Assembly: GCA_029287275.1 (NCBI GenBank)
Contig: JARFRL010000146.1
Coordinates: 1-22,155, forward strand
Length of the DNA: 22,155 nt
Direction: 5' to 3'
Origin: Pontiella desulfatans
GTDB taxonomy: Bacteria; Verrucomicrobiota; Kiritimatiellia; Kiritimatiellales; Pontiellaceae
In this document: positions 14,959 through 22,155 of the stretch, in pieces
Position numbering within the stretch: position 1 is the stretch's first letter
Layout: every line of letters starts with the position of its first letter
Program-made: the position numbers and the translations under genes
Notes under the pieces: generated by a model
The model's input: only the letters and a program-made list of their open reading frames with translations
Told to the model about the DNA's origin: nothing
The model's database searches: none

Positions 14959-16281
14959 TCATGGACGAACCGGGGTTCCGTCGTTGGAGCGGACCTGCGT
15001 CCAGTTGTAATTGTACGGCACGGGCGGATATTTCTTGGCCAGCTCCTCGTCGATATCAACGCCGAGGCCGGGGGCTTCGTTCACATGCATATAGCCGTTT
15101 TCAACGGTCGGGGTGCCGGGAAACACTTCCCGCGCCAAATCCGTGAAATGCTTCATTTCCTGTATGCCGAAATTCCAGATGGCCAGATCGATATGGGCGT
15201 TGGCCGCGTGGCCGACGGGCGAGGTGTCGCCCGGCCCGTGCCAGGCGGTTCGCACGTTGAACCACTCGCCGAGCCGCGCCACTTTCATGGCCGGCGTGAT
15301 TCCGCCGATTTGGGAAATATGAATCCGAATGTAGTCGTATAGCCTCTTGCTGATCGGTTCGACGAACTCGTGCGGATTGTTGAACAGCTCCCCCATCGCG
15401 ATCGGCACGCTGGTTTGTCGTCGCAACATCTCGAACCAACCCATGTTCTCGGGAGAGAACGGATCCTCGATGAAAAACGGCCGGTACTCCTCGACCTTTT
15501 TGATCAGGTCGATGGCGTCCATGGGTTGCAGCCGTTCGTGCATGTCGTGCAGCAGTTCAATCTGATCGCCAAACCGCTCGCGCGCTTTTTTGAAGATTTC
15601 CACGGTGCCGCGCTTATAGGCCTGGGGATCGATCGTGTTGTCGTTCGGGCTTCCAAACCCGCCCTTTTTCCAATCGGGGTCGGCCGCCAGATGCGTCGAG
15701 CCATAGCCACCGAGCTGGATGCGGACATGCCGGAAGCCCATGGCGTTGTATTTCTCCACTTCGTCCATCACTTCGCCCGCGCTGTTGCCCGAGGCGTGGG
15801 TGTAGGTGTCCACCGCGAAGCGCGCTTTTCCGCCCAGCAGATCGTAAACGGGCATCCCGGCCATTTTTCCCTTGATGTCCCAGAGCGCCTGATCCAGCCC
15901 GCTCAACGCGTTGTTGAGTACCGGCCCGTTTCGCCAATAGGAACTTTGATAGGTGGTCTGCCACAGATCCTCGATGTCCGCGGGGTTTTTGCCGCGGCAG
16001 AAATCGTCCAGATAATCATTGATCGCCGACACGACGGTGAGCGCCCGTTGCGTGAAGGTGGCGCAGCCGACTCCGTAAAGGCCGGGCTGGTCGGTTTCCA
16101 CTTTCACGATCACCAGATTGGTTTTGTACGGCGCGGTGATGATGGCCCGCACCTTCGTGATTTTCACTTTTCCAAGATGGGCGGGTTGCTTTATCGCCGC
16201 GGCGCTCTGGCCCGCGGCTCTTCCGGTCGCCGCCAACGGAAGCAGCATCGCGGATTTGAGCAAGTTTCTTCTTTTCGACAT
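14959..16281 (-). CDS. Tat-exported enolase-superfamily dehydratase, ManD/RspA-like
   Basis: A 440-residue member of the mandelate racemase/muconate lactonising group. SKRRNLLKSAMLLPLAATGRA is a twin-arginine leader, so the enzyme is probably periplasmic. After the capping domain, the barrel carries metal ligands D246 (ELLHDMHER), E272 (FIEDPF) and E298 (AMGELFN), with H248 next to the first ligand and H348 in TAWHGPGD as a likely catalytic base. The segments YIRIHISQIGGITP and NFGIQE match the mannonate/altronate dehydratase-like (RspA) branch. That suggests acid-sugar dehydration, but specificity cannot be read from sequence. GGGAG lies about 13 bases before the ATG. It probably cooperates with the downstream reductase. 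Confidence 0.88.
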   Translation of the reverse strand: MSKRRNLLKSAMLLPLAATGRAAGQSAAAIKQPAHLGKVKITKVRAIITAPYKTNLVIVKVETDQPGLYGVGCATFTQRALTVVSAINDYLDDFCRGKNPADIEDLWQTTYQSSYWRNGPVLNNALSGLDQALWDIKGKMAGMPVYDLLGGKARFAVDTYTHASGNSAGEVMDEVEKYNAMGFRHVRIQLGGYGSTHLAADPDWKKGGFGSPNDNTIDPQAYKRGTVEIFKKARERFGDQIELLHDMHERLQPMDAIDLIKKVEEYRPFFIEDPFSPENMGWFEMLRRQTSVPIAMGELFNNPHEFVEPISKRLYDYIRIHISQIGGITPAMKVARLGEWFNVRTAWHGPGDTSPVGHAANAHIDLAIWNFGIQEMKHFTDLAREVFPGTPTVENGYMHVNEAPGLGVDIDEELAKKYPPVPYNYNWTQVRSNDGTPVRP

Positions 16282-16431
16282 GATATTCCGGCTCCCTTTC
16301 GCGGCGCGCCGCGCGTAGAGGAAAAAGGGTAGCGAAAATCAGGATGCTGTCAAGGGTGGCGGGGCCGCGGACGCGGGTTGGCGCGAATTACGCCTTCGCG
16401 TTCGTTGGCGCGGCGTGGTTTAATCCCTCGC

Positions 16432-16866
16432 ATGGGTCGCCGAAAAAACAACAAGAACCGCGGGCGCGGCAGCGCCGGACAAAACCGCGCGGAAACCGAC
16501 GCGTTTCTGGACAAGAACCGGAGGAAGCCCGACGTCGTCGAAACCGCCAGCGGCCTGCAATACACCATCAAGGAACCCGGCACCGGAACGCGGCCGGACG
16601 AATGGAGCACCGTCGAGGTCAACCAGCGCATCCTGCTCGCCGACGGCACCATCATCAAAGACACCTACCACGGCACCGAAACCGACACCTTCACCCTGGC
16701 CGAAGCGATCGACGGATTGAAAGAGGGCCTGCCCCTGCTGAAGGAAGGCGGAAAGGCGCGCTTCGTCGTCCCGCCCGACTTGGCCTGGGGCAAACGCGGC
16801 GCCGGCGATAAAATCGGGCCGTACGCCGCGCTCATTTTCGATGTCCGGCTGGAGAAGGTTACGTGA
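16432..16866 (+). CDS. FKBP-type peptidyl-prolyl isomerase
   Basis: A 144-residue FKBP-fold protein. A basic, disordered-looking N-terminus (residues 1-32, many Lys/Arg/Asn) is followed by the domain: TASGLQYTIKEPGTGTRP (38-55), V-x-VNQRILLADGTIIKDTY, EAIDGLKEGLPLLKEGGKARFVVPPDLAWG (91-120) and a closing LIFDVRLEKV. The isomerase core is recognisable, but several aromatic pocket residues of classical FKBPs differ, so it may act mainly as a chaperone. There is no signal peptide. The start at 16432 is a choice: no Shine-Dalgarno is seen, a TTTAAT box ends 7 bases before it, and an in-frame ATG at 16378 exists. It is convergent with the sensor kinase gene. Confidence 0.85.
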   Translation: MGRRKNNKNRGRGSAGQNRAETDAFLDKNRRKPDVVETASGLQYTIKEPGTGTRPDEWSTVEVNQRILLADGTIIKDTYHGTETDTFTLAEAIDGLKEGLPLLKEGGKARFVVPPDLAWGKRGAGDKIGPYAALIFDVRLEKVT

Positions 16867-16915
16867 GACGTGACGATTGAGGCGGGAGCCGATCGACTGA
16901 AGCACGGCACCCGAT

Positions 16916-19483
16916 TCACGCGGCGCTGGCGCCGGACGCCGCGGCGACGCGCTCGACGATCTCCTTGAGTTTGACGAACTGGATCGGCTTGGTCAGGTAT
17001 TCATCCATACCGGCTTCCAGGGCTTGGGCGATGCTCTCGCGCTCGACATTCGCGGTCATGGCGAAGATCTTGGGCCGCGGGCGGTCGCCGTATCGCGCGA
17101 TGATTTCGCGGGTGGCGGTCAACCCATCCATGCGCGGCATCTGCAGGTCCATGAAAATAATGTCGTATTCGGTTCGCTCAACCATTTCGAGGCCTTCGAG
17201 GCCGTCTTTGGCGACCTCGATGTCGATGGCGAGTTTTTGGAACATGCGGCGCGCGACTTTCTGATTCAATAGATTGTCTTCCACCACCAAGACGCGCAGG
17301 CCGCTGTTGTCGCGACTCACCGCCTCACTCGCCGGTTTGTGGCAAATCGGACACGCGGGAGCGAAAACCCCCGCGAGTTTTTGATGCAGCTCGCCGGGCT
17401 TCGCGGGCTTGTACATCCAATGGGCGATGTCCAGCGACGGATCGGGATCGAACGCGCCGGCATGGGAGTAAACGATGATGGGCAACTCAACGCGGGAATA
17501 GCGCCCGCGCGCTTCCCGAATCAGCTCAACGCCATCCATGCCCGACATTTCCACATCGGTGATCATCAAGGCGAAGCGGCGCCCCGCCTTAAGGACCGCC
17601 AGCGCTTCTACCGAGGTCGCGAAGCGCACCGGATTGAGCTTCCACCGTTTCAGCTGGGTGCTCAACACCTGGACGTGCGCCGGATTGTCATCGACCAACA
17701 GGACATCGTTCCACTCCAGTTCAAACGGTTGCTGCTCGGTGGTTTCGGCGGAAGCTTCGCCGGTCACGCGCTTGCCACGGACCGTGAAATGAAAGACGGA
17801 GCCCTCGCCCGGCGCGCTTTCCACCCACATGCGCCCCCCCATCAATTCGCATAGCTGACGGCTAATGGCCAGTCCCAGCCCGGTTCCGCCATAAAGGCGC
17901 GTGGTGGAGGTGTCGGCCTGCGTGAAGGTTTTAAAGATGCTCTCAAGCTTGTCCGGCGCGATGCCGATGCCGGTGTCGTGGACCGATATCGTGATGTCAT
18001 GCCCCCCATCGGCGTTGATGTTGGCGCTCGCTTTCAGCCCGATTTCGCCTTGCTCCGTGAATTTGATCGCGTTGCTGAGCAGGTTCAACACGATCTGCCG
18101 CAGCTTGGTTGAATCGCCGCGAAACCGGGTCGGTACGTTCGCGGAGATGTCATACACGAGCTCCACGTTTTTCTCGGTCACCTTGGTGGAGAATAAAACG
18201 AGCGCCGCTTCGAGGCACTCGACGGGATTGAAATCGTGTTCCTCGACTTCCAAATGACCGGCTTCGATCTTTGAAAAATCGAGCACGTCGGTAATGACCC
18301 CCATCAGCGCGTCGCCACTAATCCGAATCACTTCGGCGTACTCCTTCTGAACGACATCCAGATCGGTATCCAGCAGCAGATCGCTCATTCCAATGACGGC
18401 GTTCAAGGGCGTGCGGATTTCATGGCTCATATTGGCTAAAAACTGGCTTTTCATCAGGTTTGATTGTTTGACCAGTCGGTTGGCCTGTTTCAGCCGCCGG
18501 TTCAGACGCCGCGTGAAAACCGTGCTGCCAATGGTTCCGACGAACATGATGATCACCGCGATGAACAGTTGCGGGTTTTGGTCGTACAACAAGACCAGCG
18601 GCGAGGTGTCTTCATTCAGTTCGACCAGACACCGTTCCACGTCGGCATGATCCACCGGAGGCGCGAAGCCCTCCAACTGCGCGTCTTTCAATATTCTGGA
18701 ATCTCTATCCAGCATGAACAGCGCCTCGGTGACCTGACGCGCGAGTTCATCGGAAACACGCGCGGCTTTCGCCAATGTTCCGAACGGGTACGAGCGCGTG
18801 CTATGAGGCGCGGAGGAGGCCTCGCACTCAGTCCCCATGGCGACATGGGGACAAGGAAGGACGCTGATCAGGCTTAGGTCGGCGGTGCCGCTTCGCTCCA
18901 GCCTTAAGTAGTCCAACGCACCGAGAACGCCGGCCTTCACTTCGCCTTGAACAACGCTGTCGAAGACGTTTTGCGACCGCCCCGCGTACCTCACGAAAAA
19001 ATCCTCGTTCAGCTCGAGCCCGCGACTTTTCATTTCCCGCAGAGAGATTTTCCAACCAAAAAAGGAATTTCTAGAGCGCGCTCCGATCGTCGCGTTTTTC
19101 AGATCGTCCCAGTCCGGGTTCGGCAGTTCGTCTTGGCGGAAAAAGATGACGGCGCCCATTTCGGACGAACCAAATCGGGGTAATAGCGTCGCGAGCGCCG
19201 TCATTCCCGCGGGTTTCGCGGCCTCGACATATTCATCCGCGTCCAGAATGACGAAATCGGTTTCCTGACTTCGGACGAAAACCTGTAGCTCATCGTCGTC
19301 CACATGCTTGATCTCAATCTTGTAGCCCGGCAGCTTTTCGGAAAGGTATTGCTGCGTGCTCAACCATTTTTTCAAGTAATTACGCGAGGTCCCGGTCACG
19401 CCAATACACAGCGTCTCCTCGGCGGAAGCCCGGTGAGCCCCCGCGATCAAACTCATGACGATTGAAAAAATAAGCATTCGCAT
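16916..19483 (-). CDS. Hybrid sensor histidine kinase with PhnD-like periplasmic sensor and two receiver domains
   Basis: An 855-residue membrane kinase. A signal peptide (1-21) precedes a PhnD-type solute-binding domain (about 24-285), then one membrane helix (about 306-325), HisKA with phospho-acceptor H354 in SHEIRTPLN, an HATPase domain with N, G1 (DTGIGI) and G2 (GGTGLGL) boxes, receiver 1 (about 593-706, acceptor D643) and receiver 2 (about 729-850, acceptor D779, K832). The linker between receivers holds a CPIC pair. The bound ligand is unknown; PhnD folds bind phosphonates, phosphite, phosphate and other small anions. No output regulator is adjacent. The ATG at 19483 has GAGGAG 10 bases upstream. 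A GTG at 19492 is open too, but that site sits only 1 base from it. Confidence 0.9.
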   Translation of the reverse strand: MRMLIFSIVMSLIAGAHRASAEETLCIGVTGTSRNYLKKWLSTQQYLSEKLPGYKIEIKHVDDDELQVFVRSQETDFVILDADEYVEAAKPAGMTALATLLPRFGSSEMGAVIFFRQDELPNPDWDDLKNATIGARSRNSFFGWKISLREMKSRGLELNEDFFVRYAGRSQNVFDSVVQGEVKAGVLGALDYLRLERSGTADLSLISVLPCPHVAMGTECEASSAPHSTRSYPFGTLAKAARVSDELARQVTEALFMLDRDSRILKDAQLEGFAPPVDHADVERCLVELNEDTSPLVLLYDQNPQLFIAVIIMFVGTIGSTVFTRRLNRRLKQANRLVKQSNLMKSQFLANMSHEIRTPLNAVIGMSDLLLDTDLDVVQKEYAEVIRISGDALMGVITDVLDFSKIEAGHLEVEEHDFNPVECLEAALVLFSTKVTEKNVELVYDISANVPTRFRGDSTKLRQIVLNLLSNAIKFTEQGEIGLKASANINADGGHDITISVHDTGIGIAPDKLESIFKTFTQADTSTTRLYGGTGLGLAISRQLCELMGGRMWVESAPGEGSVFHFTVRGKRVTGEASAETTEQQPFELEWNDVLLVDDNPAHVQVLSTQLKRWKLNPVRFATSVEALAVLKAGRRFALMITDVEMSGMDGVELIREARGRYSRVELPIIVYSHAGAFDPDPSLDIAHWMYKPAKPGELHQKLAGVFAPACPICHKPASEAVSRDNSGLRVLVVEDNLLNQKVARRMFQKLAIDIEVAKDGLEGLEMVERTEYDIIFMDLQMPRMDGLTATREIIARYGDRPRPKIFAMTANVERESIAQALEAGMDEYLTKPIQFVKLKEIVERVAAASGASAA

Positions 19484-19492
19484 AAGGTTCAC

Positions 19493-19800
19493 GCTCCTCG
19501 CGTTCTTTCAGACAACCCCGCTTGAAAGGACCGCGCGTTGCCGGCCGCCACTACTCGACAGGTATCAAGAACAAAACACCATCTTGACGACCAGTTATCC
19601 ACCATAAACCGGAATATTTTTCACCGGATCCCACGCCGCGTCCGCGGTTCCGCGCCTCTCGCTCCTGGCTCGGCCTCGGAAATGCCGACCAATCAACTCA
19701 CCCATGCTTTCGATATTTTTATATCCATTCAGCGCCAGCTATTTGCACGGAATCTTAATACATGAGCGTCGGTTTAATGTATTGAGCTTCTCCGTGGTTC
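19493..19800. other. Divergent intergenic region between the sensor kinase and yjcH
   Basis: No gene is seen in these 308 bases. They hold a GATAT-TTTT-ATATC hairpin at 19712-19725 and a paired element at 19755-19787: AATACAT (19757-19763) and ATGTATT (19777-19783) are inverted, and TTAAT...TGAGC is also repeated directly. These lie just upstream of the sigma-54 promoter and could bind its activator. Confidence 0.4.
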
Positions 19801-19816
19801 TGGTAAGCACTTTGCC
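19801..19816 (+). promoter_or_regulatory. Sigma-54 (-24/-12) promoter of yjcH-actP
   Basis: TGGTAAGCACTTTGCC matches the RpoN consensus TGGYACRNNNNTTGCW with exact GG-to-GC spacing and two mismatches. Transcription would start near 19827, about 25 bases before the yjcH ATG, leaving room for the AGGGGG ribosome site at 19841-19846. Sigma-54 promoters need an ATP-dependent activator; none is encoded in the window. Confidence 0.65.
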
Positions 19817-19851
19817 TTTTAGTTAATAAAACAACCTATCAGGGGGAAAAC

Positions 19852-20139
19852 ATGCTACACGAGCCGGCCACTAAAGTGGGCAAGGACGCCGCGTCCGACT
19901 GGAAAGCCAAACTAGGCATCAAACTATTCTGGCTGTATTGCCTGATCTACATGGGCTTCGTCGGCATCGCCGTCTTCTCGCCCGACACCATGAAAGCCCC
20001 GGTGCTCGCGGGCACGAATTTGGCGATCATCTATGGCATGGCGCTGATCCTTTTCGCGATCGTCCTCGGCCTGGTATACAACCGCGTGTGCACGAAGAAA
20101 GAAGATGAAATGAACGCCAAAGCAGAGGGGGCGGAATAA
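19852..20139 (+). CDS. yjcH: YjcH-like DUF485 small membrane protein
   Basis: A 95-residue protein with two membrane helices (about 24-43 and 53-75) and charged ends, of the DUF485 family almost always encoded just before an acetate symporter. Its role is not settled; it may assist the symporter. AGGGGG lies 5 bases before the ATG. Its stop overlaps the actP ATG by one base (TAATG), so the two are translationally coupled. Confidence 0.9.
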   Translation: MLHEPATKVGKDAASDWKAKLGIKLFWLYCLIYMGFVGIAVFSPDTMKAPVLAGTNLAIIYGMALILFAIVLGLVYNRVCTKKEDEMNAKAEGAE

Positions 20140-22001
20140 TGTTTTATGAAGCCAACCCCATCGCCATCGCGATTTTCCTCGCCTTCGTCGGCTTCGTGCT
20201 CGGCATCTCCTTCTACTTCGCGCGCAAAGCCAAATCCGCGGAAGGCTATTTCGCGGCCGGCGGAAGCATCCACTGGTTCGTGAACGGCATCGCCTTCGCG
20301 GGCGACTACCTCTCCGCGGCGTCGTTTCTCGGCATCTGCGGCCTCATCGCCACCATGGGCTACGACGGCTTCCTCTACTCCATCGGCTATCTCGCCGGGT
20401 GGGTCGTGGCGCTGTTCGTGGTCGCGGAACCGATGAAACGCTTGGGCAAATACACCTTCACCGACGCGCTGGACTCCAAGTTCAACTCCAAGGGCATTCA
20501 GCTCATGGCCGCGATCAGCACGCTGGCCGTGTCGTTGTTCTACCTCATCCCGCAGATGGTTGGCGCGGGCGTGCTCGTCACGCCACTGCTCGGTCTGCCC
20601 CACTGGATGGGTGTCTGCATGGTGGGCGCCATCGTGATCACGATCGTCGCGACCGCCGGCATGACCTCCACCACCTACGTGCAGTTTCTTAAAGGCGGCC
20701 TGCTGATCATCTTCTCCACCGTCATCACGGTGATGGTGCTCAACCGCGGCCTCTCCACCGAGCCGCGCCCCGAAACCTTCGTTCCGCGCACCATCGCCGC
20801 CTCCAGCGTCGAAGCCGTGGCGTCGGTTGAATACCACGAGAAAACCTACGTGAAAGTCGTTGAAGACGGCCGCGCGAACTGGTGGATCGCGGAAGGCGAC
20901 CAGCTGATCGAAGCGCAGTCCAAAGTCGAAACCGCCGCGGGCGAAACGCTCTATAACGGCGCGCCGAAAGAAGACAAGATGTTCAAATCCGTCGGCCTCG
21001 TGAACAAACTCCAACTCCCCGACGGGCAGGTCGAAACCGGATCCGTTGGACCGCTGGAATACTTATCCACCATCCAAGATTCGGAGATCGTGCGCTATCC
21101 CAAGGACGCCGTCGCGAAGTTCGACCACGACGGCGACCACGTTAAAGTGTTCGTCCCGGAAGTCACCGCGGGCGCGGACCTGATGGTCCCGGGGCAATAC
21201 TTCAAAACCAAAACCAAAATGGGCAAGCTGAACTTCATCTCGCTCATGCTCGCGCTCTTCTTCGGAACCGCGTCGCTTCCGCACGTGTTGATTCGCTACT
21301 ACACCGTGCCGTCGCAGCGCGACGCGCGTAAATCGACCATCGTCGCCATCGGCGGCATTGGCTTCTTCTACGTGCTGACGCTCTTCATCGGCTTCGGCGC
21401 GATGACCCTCGGCGTGATCGACGTGGAAAGCGGCAACATGTCCGCGCCGCTGCTCGCGAAAGCGTTTGGCATCTTCCTGTTCTCCATCATCTCCGCGATC
21501 GCCTTCGCGACCGTGCTTGGAACGGTTTCCGGCCTCATCGTCGCGACCTCCGGCGCCATCGCGCACGACTTGATGGACAACTACATGGGCATTCAGATGA
21601 ACGACAAGCAGAAAGTGATGGCCGGAAAAATCGCCGCCTTCGCGGTCGGCATCGTCGCCATCATCCTCGGCATCGCGTTCAAAGGCATGAACGTCGCGTT
21701 CCTCGTGGGTTGGGCCTTCGCGGTCGCGGCCTCGGCCAACCTGCCGTCGATCGTCATGCTGCTCTTCTGGAAGAAGACCACCGCCAAAGGCATCGCCTGG
21801 TCGATCGGCGTCGGCATGGTTTCCGCGCTGGGCATCATCCTGACCTCGCCGGACATGTACGCGCAATTCGGCTTCAAGGGCACCTCGTTCCACTCGCTCA
21901 ATCAGCCGGGCATCGTGTCGATCCCGCTCAGCTTCATCACGCTGGTGATCGCCTCCCTGATGACGCAGAAAGACAACGAAGGGCTTGAAGACATTCGTTA
22001 A
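20139..22001 (+). CDS. actP: Cation/acetate symporter ActP with an enlarged external loop
   Basis: A 620-residue member of the sodium:solute symporter family, predicted to import acetate or related short acids with a cation. The conserved FAGDYLSAASFLG (residues 53-65), the GTASLPHVLIRYYTV (376-390) and the FATVLGTVSGLIVATSGAIAHDL segments match ActP. It is about 70 residues longer than E. coli ActP because of a hydrophilic stretch of roughly 155 residues (about 204-360) between membrane helices, rich in Glu, Lys and short beta-like segments; a later loop is shorter than usual. Coupled to yjcH and driven by the sigma-54 promoter. It ends at a strong terminator. The exact substrate is inferred from family. 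Confidence 0.92.
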   Translation: MFYEANPIAIAIFLAFVGFVLGISFYFARKAKSAEGYFAAGGSIHWFVNGIAFAGDYLSAASFLGICGLIATMGYDGFLYSIGYLAGWVVALFVVAEPMKRLGKYTFTDALDSKFNSKGIQLMAAISTLAVSLFYLIPQMVGAGVLVTPLLGLPHWMGVCMVGAIVITIVATAGMTSTTYVQFLKGGLLIIFSTVITVMVLNRGLSTEPRPETFVPRTIAASSVEAVASVEYHEKTYVKVVEDGRANWWIAEGDQLIEAQSKVETAAGETLYNGAPKEDKMFKSVGLVNKLQLPDGQVETGSVGPLEYLSTIQDSEIVRYPKDAVAKFDHDGDHVKVFVPEVTAGADLMVPGQYFKTKTKMGKLNFISLMLALFFGTASLPHVLIRYYTVPSQRDARKSTIVAIGGIGFFYVLTLFIGFGAMTLGVIDVESGNMSAPLLAKAFGIFLFSIISAIAFATVLGTVSGLIVATSGAIAHDLMDNYMGIQMNDKQKVMAGKIAAFAVGIVAIILGIAFKGMNVAFLVGWAFAVAASANLPSIVMLLFWKKTTAKGIAWSIGVGMVSALGIILTSPDMYAQFGFKGTSFHSLNQPGIVSIPLSFITLVIASLMTQKDNEGLEDIR

Positions 22002-22020
22002 TTCATGCTTCGATAGTCGC

Positions 22021-22053
22021 GCGGGCCGGAATGTTCCGGCCCGCTATTTTTTT
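22021..22053 (+). terminator. Terminator of the yjcH-actP operon
   Basis: GCGGGCCGGAA (22021-22031) pairs with TTCCGGCCCGC (22034-22044), followed by TATTTTTTT. A long GC-rich stem with seven Ts makes it strong. Confidence 0.9.
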
Positions 22054-22067
22054 GAAAGGACCGCATC

Positions 22068-22155
22068 ATGAAAAAATCCATCCACAAACAGGCCGCCGCG
22101 GGGGCCCCCCCCGGCGCCGACAGCGAAGGCGCCGCGGAACAAATCAAACCCCGGG
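22068..22155 (+). CDS. Start of an unknown gene, cut by the window end
   Basis: An ATG 8 bases after AAAGGA opens a frame that runs to the window edge (29 codons). It begins MKKSIHKQ and then becomes Ala/Gly/Pro-rich, with no signal peptide or domain visible. It crosses a run of five Gs and eight Cs (22100-22112), so a reading error could shift the frame. It follows the actP terminator, and no promoter is visible. Confidence 0.5.
   Translation, partial: MKKSIHKQAAAGAPPGADSEGAAEQIKPR

Noticed and set aside
19595..19603. DnaA-box-like TTATCCACC
   Set aside because: One mismatch, single copy, and no origin-linked gene or AT-rich unwinding element nearby.

Overview
The window (about 60% GC or more) looks like chromosomal DNA of an uncultured-type Gram-negative bacterium, most likely of the PVC superphylum (Verrucomicrobiota, Kiritimatiellota or Lentisphaerota side). 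This placement is an inference. It rests on a very short GFTLVE-type pilin of the kind common in those phyla, a secreted protein joining an SHD1-like domain to a thioredoxin fold, several Tat-leader sugar enzymes, and paired SPFH proteins. No rRNA, tRNA, CRISPR array, insertion sequence or phage gene was seen.

Layout. 1-1210: 3' part of a tldD-like protease gene (+). 1254-1281: bidirectional terminator. 1310-4419: three leftward genes, an RRM RNA-binding protein, typA/bipA, and an unknown secreted protein. 4567-6143: ruvA-ruvB (+), overlapping by 4 bases. 6137-6859: a pilin-like gene and ppiC (-). 7005-7823: a divergent adenylate-kinase-like gene (+). 7835-11714: a leftward three-gene operon, spfhA-spfhB-thioredoxin. 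11839-12094: a small transcription unit that may be the remnant of a Tat-leader gene. 12164-13804: phosphoglucomutase (+). 13878-16281: a Tat-leader aldo/keto reductase and a Tat-leader enolase-superfamily (ManD/RspA-like) dehydratase (-). 16432-16866: FKBP-type isomerase (+). 16916-19483: hybrid histidine kinase with a PhnD-like sensor (-). 19852-22001: yjcH-actP acetate uptake operon behind a good sigma-54 promoter match (+). 22068-22155: start of an unknown gene (+).

How the genes work together. Much of the window is housekeeping: translation GTPase, Holliday-junction motor, prolyl isomerases, nucleotide kinase and phosphoglucomutase. Two blocks look metabolic or adaptive: the periplasmic sugar or sugar-acid pair (13878-16281), and the sigma-54-driven acetate symporter next to an orphan sensor kinase. 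The most unusual block is the SPFH operon. Both membrane-anchored proteins carry three copies of a roughly 57-residue repeat ahead of the SPFH domain and a long coiled coil. This layout recalls HflK/HflC cages and the major vault protein, and the operon adds an exported thioredoxin-like protein. This is my main candidate for an under-described system.
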